Of a stretch of 64,000 bases of DNA, positions 46,762-58,817 are shown piece after piece. The DNA is from Melampsora larici-populina 98AG31 (taxonomy: Eukaryota > Basidiomycota > Pucciniomycetes > Pucciniales > Melampsoraceae): the NCBI RefSeq assembly GCF_000204055.1, contig NW_006768810.1, positions 431,697 to 495,696 on the forward strand. The letters are read 5' to 3'. Made by a program: the position numbers and the translations under genes. The notes under the pieces are model-generated. The model was not told the origin of the DNA. It was given only the letters and a program-made list of their open reading frames with translations, and searched no databases. Each line of letters opens with the position of its first letter. Within the stretch, counting starts at the first letter, position 1.

Positions 46762-47778
46762 ATAAAGACAAAGATGTCAAAAATTGTGGGTTTGATTTGT
46801 TTTCTTTTTCATTTGATCACAGGCTCATGTTTTGAAAACTGTTTCTAGCTTCTGATTAAAATACTGAGATATATGATCTTGAGTTGTGATGTTGCCTGGA
46901 TTGCTAATCAATTGCTTCATCTGCCTTTATCACCCATCCTAATTGTATTTAAGGTTCTCTTCTTACAGATATTCGGATCATGAAGGGGATCTGGTTTGTG
47001 TTGATGTAAAGATAGGCTCAATTTGAGCAGGTATGTACTGATGATCAACACCTCAAAAAAGACTTTAGAATCTAGATGATAAGGTCTTCAAAGCAAGATA
47101 GTGAACTAAACATTCAACGGCTACTCAGCCTTGAAGAGATTTGACATGTGATAAGTGATATGGGGATCAGTTTGGCACGTGGGGTTTGTTTGAAAGATCT
47201 TCATAGAGTGAGCTTTTGAAAACGCATGTCAGCTTAAGGCCTGCCTTTGCAAATTACACCGCAAATGAGTAATAAGCGCACTCAACTACCGGGAGGGCAG
47301 GACAATCAAATTGTGTGAAAATCTCAAAAGAAACTTGATACCTGAAACCCATTTGCTGTGCATTGTTCTTGCCAGATGACCTTTCTTTTGAGATTCATCT
47401 AAAGAAGAACTTGAAGGAGCTTGGGATGAATATATTATTACTAAGCTTGCCGTGATTTTGGTATGTTACTCTGGATCAAGTCCCATGAGTCAAGAGTGAT
47501 GCCATATGAATAACATCATGAGATGGTCTTGAAGCAGTGCACAATAACTCTGGATCCAACATATATATTGCTCTCTGAATGAGGAATTATAAATTGGACC
47601 CAGCTGTTCACTTCATCTTTGAATTTTTCCATTCTCATATTTTCACAGTGACACTCACCCAAAGACTAGTTTTACATGGTCATATTGTATATCATCACTG
47701 GATCCAAGGAGACATTTTTGAAAAATCACTCCTTGCTGATCTCAATGATTTGACCTTGGCATCATGTTTGTCTGTGTT

Positions 47779-48134
47779 ATGTGTAGATCTGTGTTGCACC
47801 CCAAGGCCCAACACTTGTTGCCACATACTTGTGTCTCCACCCGTCTTTCTACTGAAGTCCGCTTCCTTTGGCTTGACTCCTAGAGTCGAGGCTCAAGCCA
47901 GGAGAATGGGGAGACTGTCCCTGCCAAAGATCACCAAAGTGGGGCAGTAAGTGTTGAGGGGTGACAAAGACCTCTACACACCAATATGATTGTGAGGTCA
48001 GAACAATAAGAAGGCTGGATCATACTGGCTTGACTGTAGGAGTTAAGCCACAGGAAGAGCACTTCAGTGGAAAGATTGGTGGAGACACAATCTTGTGGCA
48101 GAAAGTGTTGAGGTGCAACACAGATCTACACACA
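47779..48134. repeat. Foldback repeat with an extra direct copy
   Basis: The left arm (about 47779-47905) begins GTGTAGATCTGTGTTGCACC and runs through GTGTCTCCACC, CTACTGAAGT and GGCTTGACTCCTA. The right arm (about 48040-48134) is its imperfect reverse complement. A partial third copy in the right-arm orientation sits at about 47945-47985 (GTGTTGAGG...CTCTACACAC). Nested or rearranged MITEs are likely. Confidence 0.6.
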
Positions 48135-49978
48135 CCAAAAAACAGTACATTTTGGTAGGTCTTGGTAGTAGTTTTCCAATGTGTAACAAAGTGAACATGG
48201 AGACCGTTGACAATCCTTTTATCCTAAAGTTGATTTTGCCATACACCACAGGGCAAATTGTCATCAAGATACCATTGCAAAAGTGGTTGTGTCACAATCT
48301 TGGGGAGTGTTGGCCAAAAGTTCAGTGTTTGGTCAGGGCCCAGATCATAGATGGTAGGACTATACTGGCTATTTTATGGCCAAAACCTGAACTTTTGGGC
48401 AGAAATCAGCCAATTGTGTAGCCAGTCAATCTGACAAGAGATCTACCAGCCCTTTGGCAAGCAGAAGATGGAAAAAGAAACTGTCTTTGATAAACAACAA
48501 ATTGGAGGCTGTGAAATTAAACTTTGTTCTTCACATTTGCCTACATAGATGTGGTTCTCACCACATTTGTTTTTGATTTTGACAACAGGAGAGCCCCTAG
48601 AATCCATTCTTTGGTCTGGGAGCTCTGCACCACCTCCTCAATCCACACGGGGTTGATAGTGTGGCTGTGGGCAGGAACAAAGAGGTTTGCTTGATCAGCT
48701 CCCCCATGATTGCCAGTGTACAAACCTTGGAAGAGTTCATAAGCCATCAAATGGCCCATCTTACGGCACAGAGCCAATCTCACCGCGCTGTTGACTATCT
48801 GCAGGCAGCCATCCACCACAGGGCCAATCTGGCCGTACAGCGGTAACCTTTGCTTGAAAAAAGGCAGTCTGGATTACCCTGTGGTGTCTACTGGAGGTGA
48901 GATGATTGAGCAGGAGGATACAATTGCTAAGAGATCTTTTCCAAACACATGATGTTCTTGTTTATCTTGTGCTTTTGTTACTTTCACACACCCGGCTAGT
49001 AAGTGGCACACTTTTTACAGAAGTAGTGTCTATCATTGGCAGAGTGGGTTGCTGAACACAATTCACATCAATTTAATTTTGTTGACTGTTGACCATAGCC
49101 ATTTTTTGCTGCAACAACTCAAATTCAGAAAAACCTGACCCTTGACATGAGGCTGGCCTAATCTTAGACACCTTTCTCATCAAAGATTCATGAAGTTGAT
49201 TCAATGATATGTCCTAGACCATCAAGGCAGTGGTAAACCAGGGTAAACCTCATTCACTGTGAACATCATTCAACTTCCCCAATTTGGAAGAGGACAATGA
49301 TTAATAGTACAAAATGAGATGGTTAAAACTTACTAGAATCCTGGTATCCAAAATACAAAAGAGAACATGTGTTTGGGGCAAAGCCCAAAGCCTAAGCCAA
49401 GGGAAATAATATTACTTGAATAGATGAACACACCCTATGGGGTGGCTAGCGGCCTAAATGTAACATAACCGTACACAAACAAAACAACTGAAAAATAACT
49501 GAACCTGAACTAAAACACTAGCAAAATATAACCATACATGAAATAACTTCTACCATAACTGACTTGAAATAACAAAAAATAACCAAATAAAACCATGGCC
49601 AAACAATGAAACAACCCACTGGCAAAACCCAACTAACTAAATACCAAAACAATATTCTTCTCTTGTTTTTTAAAAAACTAAACTAAATAACTACCATATC
49701 ACAAGGGTGGGAGGGTGGGATGAAAAACTGTTGATTTAATGTAATGATACTACTTTTAACAAACTAAATAAGAACTTGGATTCAAAAATAAGAAACTTTG
49801 ACAAAGGTGAACACAATGGGAAGTTGGTAAAGTAGGTGAACAACAGGTATGATGTCATATCTGTAGATCAAAGATAAGATTAGGGCAAACCCAACCTGTC
49901 AGTTAATGGACCAACATGTAATGTATTTTACCAACTATCCCATTCCACTAGGTTAATAACTAGTTACCAACAGCAAAG

Positions 49979-50485
49979 TTTGTCATAAAGGGATCCAATA
50001 CTGCACACCTGAGCCATAACACCCACACAAAATATGTGCAGCAAGCTAAGTAAATAGTTTTCTGTCATGTACATACAGGTCTACTCAGTTTTTTGCCCAT
50101 CAGGATAAATGAACCACATGTTATACCACATGTAACTTCTTTGACTTCAAAAAAATTGTCCCAAAAACCCACTACATATAATTCTGTTGCTTCTCAGGCA
50201 ATATTGTTGGAGCTATTCCTTAGTAACAGAAAGAGTGTTACATGCAGTTGAGTTGATGAGATTACCTCAAAATGTTGAGTCAGTGTATGTAGTCAATCTT
50301 TTGAATGCTTTTGCCAATCTGAAAAATGTTACAGCATGTATTACATATGAATAACTAATCCTGATGAGCAGATAACTGAGCAGAACTGTATGTACATGAT
50401 AACCACCTATTCACTGAGCCTCCTACACATATGTAGTGTGGGTGTTATGGCTCAGGTGTGGAGTGATAGATCATTTTATGACAAA
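49979..50485. repeat. MITE-like element, about 507 bp
   Basis: The left end TTTGTCATAAA...CACACCTGAGCCATAACA, continuing CCCACAC, is mirrored at the right end (GTGTGGGTGTTATGGCTCAG, GTGTGG, then TTTATGACAAA). The inverted ends match over about 60 bp with short mismatched patches. There is no coding capacity. Confidence 0.7.
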
Positions 50486-50533
50486 TCATACTCCCAATCA
50501 TTTTTTCCTGCCCACTTAGGGAAGTTGAATAAT

Positions 50534-50695
50534 AGTGGCTCTCAAACCTGACCCAGATTTGAAAAACCCGGTTGCCCCAGTGGAATTTTTGGCTGGGAGC
50601 TGTCAACAAATGTCAACTTGATACACAAAGTTACTGCCAAAAAACAACTGGGTCAACTGGGGTTTTTTAAAACAAGGGCAGGTTTGAGAGCCACT
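50534..50695. repeat. MITE-like element, 162 bp
   Basis: AGTGGCTCTCAAACCTG at 50534 is mirrored perfectly by CAGGTTTGAGAGCCACT ending at 50695. Weaker inverted similarity continues inward (CCCAGATTTGAAAAACCC against its partner near 50664). There is no coding capacity. Confidence 0.75.
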
Positions 50696-50845
50696 AATGT
50701 TTGCAGTGCTTGTATAATGCTCATATCATTTATATTATTTCACTAGCGTGGGGTCTTGGCCAACAGCAATCTCAGAATAGATTTCAAGTTGCTCAATTTG
50801 AAGATCATGTTCATTGTTAAGCTAGGTTCAATTTGAAATAAACAT

Positions 50846-50941
50846 GACAAACATAATTGTGTTAATGTGATAAAAAAGGAATATGTTTGCAAAGACAAAC
50901 ATAATTTTGTTAATGTAATAAAAAAGGAATATGTCTGCAAA
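50846..50941. repeat. 48-bp tandem duplication
   Basis: Two units start at 50846 and 50894, each GACAAACATAATT(G/T)TGTTAAT followed by an A-rich run and GGAATATGT(T/C)TGCAAA. It sits just beyond the acetyl-CoA synthetase stop and may overlap its 3' UTR. Confidence 0.8.
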
Positions 50942-51033
50942 CAAAACGTTTTAATGATAATGATAGAATTACAAAGGAAAGGGACCTTCCAAAATCAACC
51001 CTTTGGTAGATGTGGAGGTCAGTTTTGTTCGGG

Positions 51034-53777
51034 TCATTGTTCTTCTTCTACAATTTTGATGATGGCTTCTACAACAGATGGATCAGATAAAGTAGAAAGA
51101 TCTCCAAGTTGATGTGCTTCACCAGCCACTACTTTTCGAAGGATTCTTCGCATGATCTAGTGTTTATCACCATTTGAAGTCACAACTCAAGATTAGAAAA
51201 CGCTTAGAATGGACAAGATTTATCAATAAAGCTAACCTTTCCTGATCGAGTTTTGGGTAAGTCTTCGACTAATGCAATCCGCTTGGGTGCAGCAAATGGT
51301 CCAATGATCTTTCGAACTTGCACAGTAAGTTCTTTGATCAAAGCAGCCTCTTTAGATGGCTCGAACCCGTATGAAGGCTTGAGTGTAACAAACGCACTAT
51401 CCCAAATTTACCGCGTGAGTCAGTTTGTGTTGATTAGCTGGATGGGTGGGAATATTATTTTGCAACTTACAACACAGTTTGCCCAGTAGTCTCATCTGGA
51501 GCTCCTACGACAGCTGTTTCTGCTACAGCAGCATGCTGAATCAAGGCTGATTCGATTTCAGCAGTCGAAAGACGATGTCCGGATACGTTCAATACATCTT
51601 CATGGGGATCAAAAGTAAATCTTCGTCAGTTTGACACAAAAAAGACACTTCCAATCCTTTCAAGCTAAACTAAACCGACCATCAACACGTCCTCTGATCC
51701 AATAATAGCCATCAGCATCCCGTCCAGCTCCATCACCAGTAAAGTAATAACCGGCATAAGGCCTGAGATAAGTATCTAAGAAACGGGAATGGTCTCCATA
51801 GATTGTTCGTGCCATCGATGGCCAAGGTTTCTTGATGGTCAGTACACCCTCTACCATCCCAGTTTCCTCTGAAATTGATTGATCATCGGCCAGTTTGCCT
51901 GTGGTGGGCTCAAGTAGAACGGGTTCGATACCAAAGAATGGTCGGGTGGCAGAACCTGGTTTGGGTTTAGTAGCTCCGGGTAGAGGTCTAGGTCCGAACA
52001 GGCGCACCCGTTAGCACAGGCAGGCAATTGTGAAGTACAAATTAACCAGCTTTACTCACGTGATGACGATTGAACCGGTCTCTGTCTGCCAGTAGGTATC
52101 CACAACAGCACACCGGCCCTTACCAACTTGCTCATGGTACCATGTCCATGCTTCTGGGTTGATTGGTTCCCCTACAGACCCTATGGTCCGCAAAGAAGAG
52201 AGATCATGTCCTTCTACGTGCTGATTACCTAATCGGCGGAGAAGTCGAATTGCAGTACTAAGAAAGGTACATGGTGTGAGCCGATTACTTGCAATATGCG
52301 CCACGAAAAGGAAGGGAAACCCACGGGGCTGTGTAAAATTGGGTTAGCTTGTGTTTGCTGACTGTTTCCCAATATCGAGATGGAGTCGGATAGAGAGGCG
52401 TAGATTCGAATATTGTGGTAGTAACTCCGTTCATCAGAGGACCATAGATGATGTATGTATGGCCTGTGATCCATCCGACTGAGGAAAAGAGTCCAATACA
52501 AGACTAGTAAGCAAAGAATGACAAGGAATGTTACACCCCACAAAGAGACTCTTCACTAACCATCAGCCATACAGGCAAAGCGATCATCTTCGTGTACATC
52601 AAAGACGTATTTGACCGTCATCGCCGCACCGAGTAAATATCCACCAGTGGTATGAAGTAATCCTTTTGGCTTTCCAGTACTTCCGGAAGTATATAGAATG
52701 AATAAAGGATCTTCACTGTCCATGATTTCAATGGGACAATAAGGCTTAGCCAATGCGCAAACTTCATGCCACCACACATCTCGACCTTCCACAAAGTTGA
52801 CATTGGATCCAGTGCGCTTATAAACAATCACCTTGCGGGCGATTTCAGGGTCCGTGATGCCCGAAAGAGCGGTATCAACGATCGATTTTGTGGCAATATT
52901 TTTCCCGCCTCGTTTGCCTTCATCCGTAGTGATGACAACTTTTGATCGAGCGTCTTGAACGCGATCTCGAAGCGATTCTGCCGAGAAACCAGCAAAGATG
53001 ACGGAATGAATCGCACCAATCCGAGCACATGCCAGAAAAGCCACCACGGCCTGTGGTATCATAGGCAGATATATGGCCACTGTCTGAGCTTGTAAGTGAT
53101 CACATCAAAAGATGAATGTAAGGGGTCAGCTTAGCGGATAGATTGTGTGATGCATCCCAAGGGTGCTTACTGCATATATATCAAATAGATCGGAGGTTTT
53201 GTTAACTTACATCGCCTTTTCTGACACCCATGGACACCAATACGTTAGCGAGCCTGCAAACTTCTTGCAGAAGCTCCCTGTACGACATCTCGGCACTGTC
53301 AGCCGGCTCGTCTGCTTCCCAGATGATGGCGGTCTGTACAGATTGGAATTACACCACCTGATCAGAACGGAAACACACTGTGAGGATACGTATTGAAAAC
53401 CGTTGATACTTTATCTGGGTGCTTGATAGCCCATCGATCAACGCAATTATATGATGCATTCAATCCACCATTTTCAAACCATCTCATATCACCGCAATCG
53501 AATCCACCTTGTTTGACTTGAGTGTATGGACGATGCCAATGAATCACTTCTTTAGCATGCTGATTACAATATGTCAATACGCTATCTTAAAATTGAAATC
53601 CAAAGAAATTCGGAATGATGAAATTTGAGTATTTCGAACCTTGTCCCAAAATTCAACCGGACTCTCGATACTTTGCTTGTACATCGTTTCATAGGCTGCC
53701 TCATCAACATGGGGTTTTGGATGCCCGCTTAGAAGTGATGGGATCTCTAAGGCTTTGATAGTTGACTGGGTTGCCAT
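51034..53777 (-). CDS. Acetyl-CoA synthetase (AMP-forming)
   Basis: Ten exons encode 667 aa, the normal family length: 53777-53640, 53559-53410, 53333-53211, 53083-52561, 52478-52325, 52257-52060, 51987-51680, 51597-51471, 51396-51237 and 51156-51034. All joins are GT-AG and in frame. Landmarks in order: [26 protein letters not shown] and [16 protein letters not shown]. The adenylation loop is [18 protein letters not shown]. Then come [33 protein letters not shown] and [16 protein letters not shown]. The C-terminal region has the acetylatable-lysine context KTRSGKIMRRIL. It makes acetyl-CoA from acetate, ATP and CoA in the cytosol and nucleus, feeding lipid synthesis, histone acetylation and growth on C2 carbon. 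It is a single-copy housekeeping-type gene with no visible defect. Confidence 0.97.
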
Positions 53778-54285
53778 GTTGTCAGATCTGAATCGAGTTA
53801 CAGGTATTTATGTAGTGTGTGCGTGATCGAGTAGCTGGATCTGAGATTGGAAGGACTTTGCGAAAAATTCGAGCCTGAGGGAAATGAGAGTAGGATGAAT
53901 ATCGGCTGATTGGTTTTAAGCAACTTTTCTGAAATATCGAGGATGAGAATGAAGAGAATATAAGGAACCAAACCATGAATCACATCAGCTGACCTTGACA
54001 TATGCCAACGCTTTCTGAGTTACATAAGCGGTGGTTTGTATCTTGTTTTCAATTGAGTGGGTAAAAATCAATTTGAACTGATCGTTCAATCCTCACTGTA
54101 TCGGCCTGCGGAAAATGGTGCGGGAACTTGCGGGAAGAGCGCTGTGTGTGAACGGTGGAGGATTCAACCCGGCAGCCTGCAGGAGACGGACGGTCTCCGA
54201 GGCGAGACTTCACGGTAGACTTGAGAAACAAATGTAGTGTATAAAAATGTAGTTCAAACTTCATCCGCCAGCCTCCGCCACATTC
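53778..54285. other. Intergenic, acetyl-CoA synthetase promoter side
   Basis: This lies between the start codon at 53777 and the left end of the KDZ element. No gene is seen. The exact element boundary is not resolved and could lie within this stretch. Confidence 0.45.
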
Positions 54286-54527
54286 CATGACCCCGGCTGC
54301 CGGGGTCACACCCGGCGCCTTTTTCGTGGCCGTGGCCAGGGCCAGGGCCATGGCCTGACATGATGTGGCCCAGTGTGGCCTTTCATTTAAACAACCTAAG
54401 ATCCTCATTTTAAGTTGCTAATCCCTGCTTAAGATAATCTTTAAGGGGGCTTTAACTGAGTTCAATGCTCTGTGAAGCCCATGAAGGGGTGGGGGTGAGG
54501 GCAGAGGTCCCGGCCTTTGGGAGGACG

Positions 54528-54553
54528 GACAGTGTCAGAGCTCTGACACTGTC
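54528..54553. repeat. Perfect 26-bp palindrome in the left end of the KDZ element
   Basis: GACAGTGTCAGAG is followed directly by its reverse complement. A looser version lies in the opposite end near 62205-62240. Such subterminal palindromes are candidate transposase-binding sites. Confidence 0.7.
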
Positions 54554-54795
54554 AGGCCACTGTTAACCCATTAATTCATGGGTTCTCACTTCCCCTGGAA
54601 ACTTTCGCCGGGAACTGTCCTCTGACTGTCCCCATCGTCGAACACAACCTGAACATATGGGGTGAAATGTGTCAACACATATCACCCGCTACCCATCACC
54701 CGTGAATCATCATACTCCCCAACTCCATCGACTCAATCACCTTATCCTTTATTCCACTTCTTGCCACCTCAGAACGTCTCTCAACGAACTTCACC

Positions 54796-57070
54796 ATGCT
54801 ATTGCACGAATTTGTCACTGCACTCAATCAAAATTACCCGCTGCTCCATTCGACCCTCGAGGTTCACGACTTTACACGATTTGTTGCATTGGCCGCAGAG
54901 GTAGCTAACCGCGCTAAAGGGCTACTCAGCAATGAAGCCCAAATCATCACGCCATTCCTACGCAAAGCCTTGCACTTATCTCTATCCAAAGAGATGTGCT
55001 ACAACCTCTGGCACGCCACCTACCCCCTCTTCACCGCCACCCACATACAACCTGGCCTTTTGATTCAACGGCACGGCTATCAACCAGACTTGTCAGTCAA
55101 GATACCTGAATATTACCTGGTCTCGCCGGTCAAGCATTGCTTGACGTGCCCCAAGCCCCACAAGTTGCACCTACGCTCTCGAATCGACGGGTACCTCTAC
55201 GATGTGGACGGTGTCCACACCATTGGTATTGTCACCCTCAAATGTCCAGGTGAGCGCTGTTTGACCCATCTCCCTCCCCCATCAACAAACCAACCAACCC
55301 GTACTATCCATTTCAACAGGTTGTCCCACTTATTACCGCCCAAGCTACTATTCAAAAAATCGTGTCCGCACCTACTACTCCTCGAACCTCGGGCGGAACC
55401 AAGAGACCTACCAAGTATCTTGTCATTTTTTCATGACCCATCGACTGGCGGAGCTACTCAGAGAAGGCACGATGCTTGCCCAGTACGTCTGTTTCCAGTT
55501 TAAGATAATGCAATCTAACACTTTCATCTAACACTCTCACTAATTAATTAAATCATTTAACCAATGTTCCTCTGTCATATCACAGCATCTCAAACTTCAA
55601 CCTCGCCAACCTGTTCAACCGATGTTACGTTGATCGTCTTTCACTGCCATCACTCGACGGTGCCCCCACCATTCAGCCCGATCTTTCTGATATTACCTGC
55701 CGAGACGCTCTAGACATCCACTGCCTCCTCCTGAAATCAGACACTGCTGGCACGTGTTTGCGTGTCGATGTCTCGGACGACTCTTTGCCCTCAGAAAAAC
55801 GCTATCACCAAGCAATGCAAGATGTCCTAGAATGGATCGCGTTGGAAGGCAGCAAGCATCGCAATCATGCCTGTTCTGCATGTGTGCGAGTTCTCCCGCT
55901 GCCCTCCGAAGATGGCAAACCAAAATTGGGCTGTACGACTCCTTTTTCATTTGCGTTTTCTCTGCTGTGGTTCACGAAGGTTGATTTATATACGTTCACT
56001 TAGATATCCGTGCGGTGGTGACAGACGGCCTTACCATAGGCCACTGGCGTTGCACTGCCACCCAAGAGCAGCTGCGTGATCTCGCTTGTGAAGATGGTTT
56101 ACCCCCGCCAAAAGGGCCATGTACATCACCTCTCGAACGAGTTTCGGATCGATTCTGCCCCTTACACCATCAGCGCCTTGGGAAGCGTTGCGTTGCTCAA
56201 CCATGCAAAAGCGACGCCCTCGATGGGCAGGCAACCTGTGCGCTTCAAGAGCACACCGAAGCGTACTCGAAATTCAAAGCCCATATCACTTCCAACTTTG
56301 CCCTGACTTCTATGCTTAATCGACCTGGATCAAACCGGCCTTCGGATCCAACTGTCCATCAAGATTGGAACACTGCGGAACTGGTAGGCCTTGACAACAT
56401 TCAACAAGGCGATGAAATGGATCGCCTGCACGAGCAGGGACGTGAAGGCGCCGACGCGACTCCATCTCGAATCAGCCTGTCCCGAGCACGAACACACAAT
56501 GACCAGCTCATCGTGGCTACCTGTGGAGTCATCCTGGCTAGGGAAACGTTTTATCACTCTGAGGGTGTCAGTGCAGTCCGTGTAAGTGATTTTGCAAGGA
56601 ATCTTGACCGCGCCTAACGACTGACTAACCCCCGGACGGACGGCACTTAGGATTTCTTACTTCGAACATTCCCGCGAAAATTGCCTCAAGTCTGCTTCTA
56701 CGACAATGCATGCAAGCTAGTCGATCATATATACCACGGGGGCTCGGACTCCACCCGCTTCTTGGACACTGTCATCCCCGTGGACCCCTTTCACTTCCAC
56801 TCGCACAAGGAGAGCGACGAGTTTTGCCAATATTATACGGACCCAAAACTGTTCCCAGAGCTCCGAGACGCCCACGGTTGGTATTTCAACTCTTCAGCGG
56901 GCGAGTGCAGCAATGTCTGGTATGGTGGTTTTGCCTCAATGGCAAGAAACATGCACCGCATCCGTTTTAATTTCATGATGGAAGACATGACCGAGCGGCG
57001 AAATGACTGGTTAATCAAAAGGCTATCGAAAAGGGCAGATCTCACATTCATAGGAGACATCCTTTTGTGA
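54796..57070 (+). CDS. KDZ-family transposase-like protein (CxC5/CxC6 type)
   Basis: Five exons (54796-55249, 55320-55482, 55586-55932, 56004-56581, 56651-57070) encode 653 aa with all joins in frame. The N-terminal region has a Cys cluster (HCLTCPKPHKLHLRSR, then LKCPGCPTYYRPSYYS across intron 1). A second cluster (HACSACVRVL, then FCPLHHQRLGKRC and QPCKSD) fits the cysteine clusters associated with KDZ transposases. Probable catalytic acids of the RNase H fold lie in AVVTDGLTIGHWRC, VCFYDNACKLVDHIY and NSSAGECSNVWYGG. PVDPFHFHSHKESDEFC, a His/Cys-rich stretch, lies between the last two. It should catalyse excision and insertion of the element. No stop or frameshift is seen. Confidence 0.8.
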
Positions 57071-57502
57071 TGTGATACAATTATCGAACCACCTCCGTTT
57101 TTGTAACTAACTGATTTGAAAAAAAAAGTAAAGGCTCAACTCTGCCACTTTTCACTAGTTAATTATATGCAGTGTGTTACTGTAAAGTAAATTCAGTACA
57201 TGTGTTTCTTTCTCTGATTTTTGCCGAGCCCACCCATTCCACTTTGAATGAAAGGTAAAACATAACAAAATTTCTGGCACAGTGTTTTGAAGGCAGTGAA
57301 ATCCTCATCAGTAATTCAAAGTTCCATTTCAGTAGATTAATCAATCATACGGATTAGACATCCAATAGACATAAGATTTTAATATTTGGATTGGATGGAT
57401 CATATATTTAACAAAGATGAATTACTGATGAGATGAACTGAACACAAATGAATATAACTTGTCGAGGATAAAGAAATCGAATTGAGTTTCAGGAATAGTG
57501 GT
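57071..57502. other. Spacer between convergent KDZ genes
   Basis: AT-rich 3' flanks of the transposase and the alpha-kinase gene; nothing else is seen. Confidence 0.5.
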
Positions 57503-58817
57503 TCATGAAGAATCTTCAAACTGTAAGTCAAGCGCAACACAGAAGTTATTGCAAGTGTGTTCGTCTGGAAAGCGCCGGATGGCACATTGACCAAAATTCC
57601 CAATGGTCCAGTGTCCCCTACAAGCGCAGAGATTCACTCAGCAGCGTACATACATGCAAGCCATCATCCAGGTGGCTCACTTACGTGACATCATGAACAA
57701 CCGCTTCGGTAATTACTGGCCCAACACCCTGGAAACCAGCAATTACGCTGCTTCCACCAGATTCGTTGTAGGACCAGTGAGAGAAAGCATTGAGAAGTTT
57801 CCGGATGGATGTCGAGCGATAGTGGTGGTTTGGTGGCCTGGTAATTGGGTAGAATGCGGAGTCCAGGCTGTACATTTCGCGAGGACCTTCAACCAGCTCC
57901 TCGGCTGTGAAAGCACTCAAATTGTGGTGAGCACTATGTACCAAAGCCTGGTAGTGCAACTCCCCAATAACGTTCTCCTGGAACTGTGGCAAAAAAAAAG
58001 AGTCAGTGCTAAGACTAACAACGTAATGAAACCCGAAAAGACTGACACGCAGCATTTGAAGAGTTTCCCATTCACAGTCACTTGAGTTCCCCGTGGTCAT
58101 GACATCTCCAACATCCTCTCGAAACCTCTCTAGAGAGACAGCCACATGAAGGTTTGTCTGGGCAATTCCCTGATATACAGACAGTGCACGGTCATTTTGA
58201 TGGAATACGCGAATACCAAGGGGGATACTCAGGTTGCCCTTAGAAAGCGTCCCTTTGTAAGTCGACCGAAAATCCCATGCGTGGATGAACTCGTTGGAGA
58301 TGGTTATAAGGGCAGGTTGTCCACAAAAAGTCCATCCAATACCATTGGATGGGGCATGTTGTATGCAAAAGATGGTGGCATTGTTGTGCGGATTGCCCAT
58401 TGATAGATTAGTTTGAACAAGTTGAACGAGGGGGAGGGTGTATCGGCCAAGGTGCTGTGATACCAAGGTGGGATTGAACGCGTGCACCAATACCACGTTC
58501 TCTGAAATTAACAAACATCAGAACCATCCTTCAATATGGATGAGGGGATAGGAAGACAGGTAGGCATGCGTACCCATTCCGCAGACTGAGTGCAGAGTGA
58601 TCGATGCTGGATCAATGAGACCGAAGGTGGTTGCTTCGGAAGCACTGGGTGACTCGGCCTCAGCTTCATCATCCAAATTACCGGATAGTTCCAAGTTGGA
58701 GGAAATAGGGTCACTTGTAACTGGGAGTTGGAGTTGGACGTGTTCGTCCTCAACTTGAGTATTAGTAGAGGAGGCGGAATCGTCGCTGTCCGAAAAGTGG
58801 TTCTCGGTGTCGTTCAT
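57503..58817 (-). CDS. Alpha-kinase (MHCK/eEF2K-type) protein inside the KDZ element
   Basis: Four exons (58817-58574, 58501-58020, 57983-57685, 57617-57503) encode 379 aa. The N terminus is acidic and Ser-rich (NDTENHFSDSDDSASSTN). The C-terminal half has the alpha-kinase signature: LLNAFSHWSYNESGGSSV, then GFQGVGPVITEAVVHDV. Across the last intron follows the zinc-binding tail GNFGQCAIRRF with H-x-C-N-x-x-C (EHTCNNFCVALDL). Alpha-kinases phosphorylate Ser/Thr with a fold unlike classical kinases. The Asp usual in the D-x-Q-G motif is Gly here, and the N-lobe lysine region is not obvious, so activity is doubtful. The 58020/57983 junction was chosen by frame. It could be the C-terminal part of a longer gene beginning with the upstream Cys/His-rich gene. 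Confidence 0.75.

Larger units (their letters stand above)
46223..51033. other. Intergenic with a GC-rich element tail and several MITE-like repeats
   Basis: 46223-46500 is unusually GC-rich with several short hairpins and is probably the 3' end of the DIRS-like element. The rest is AT-rich and holds four foldback repeats and a tandem repeat listed separately. No host gene could be supported; short frames at 47579-48421 and 48541-48846 overlap repeats. Confidence 0.45.

Noticed and set aside
48541..48846. Overlapping frames on both strands (92 and 61 codons)
   Set aside because: Both strands are open over the same stretch in repeat-rich DNA, with no recognisable motif on either.
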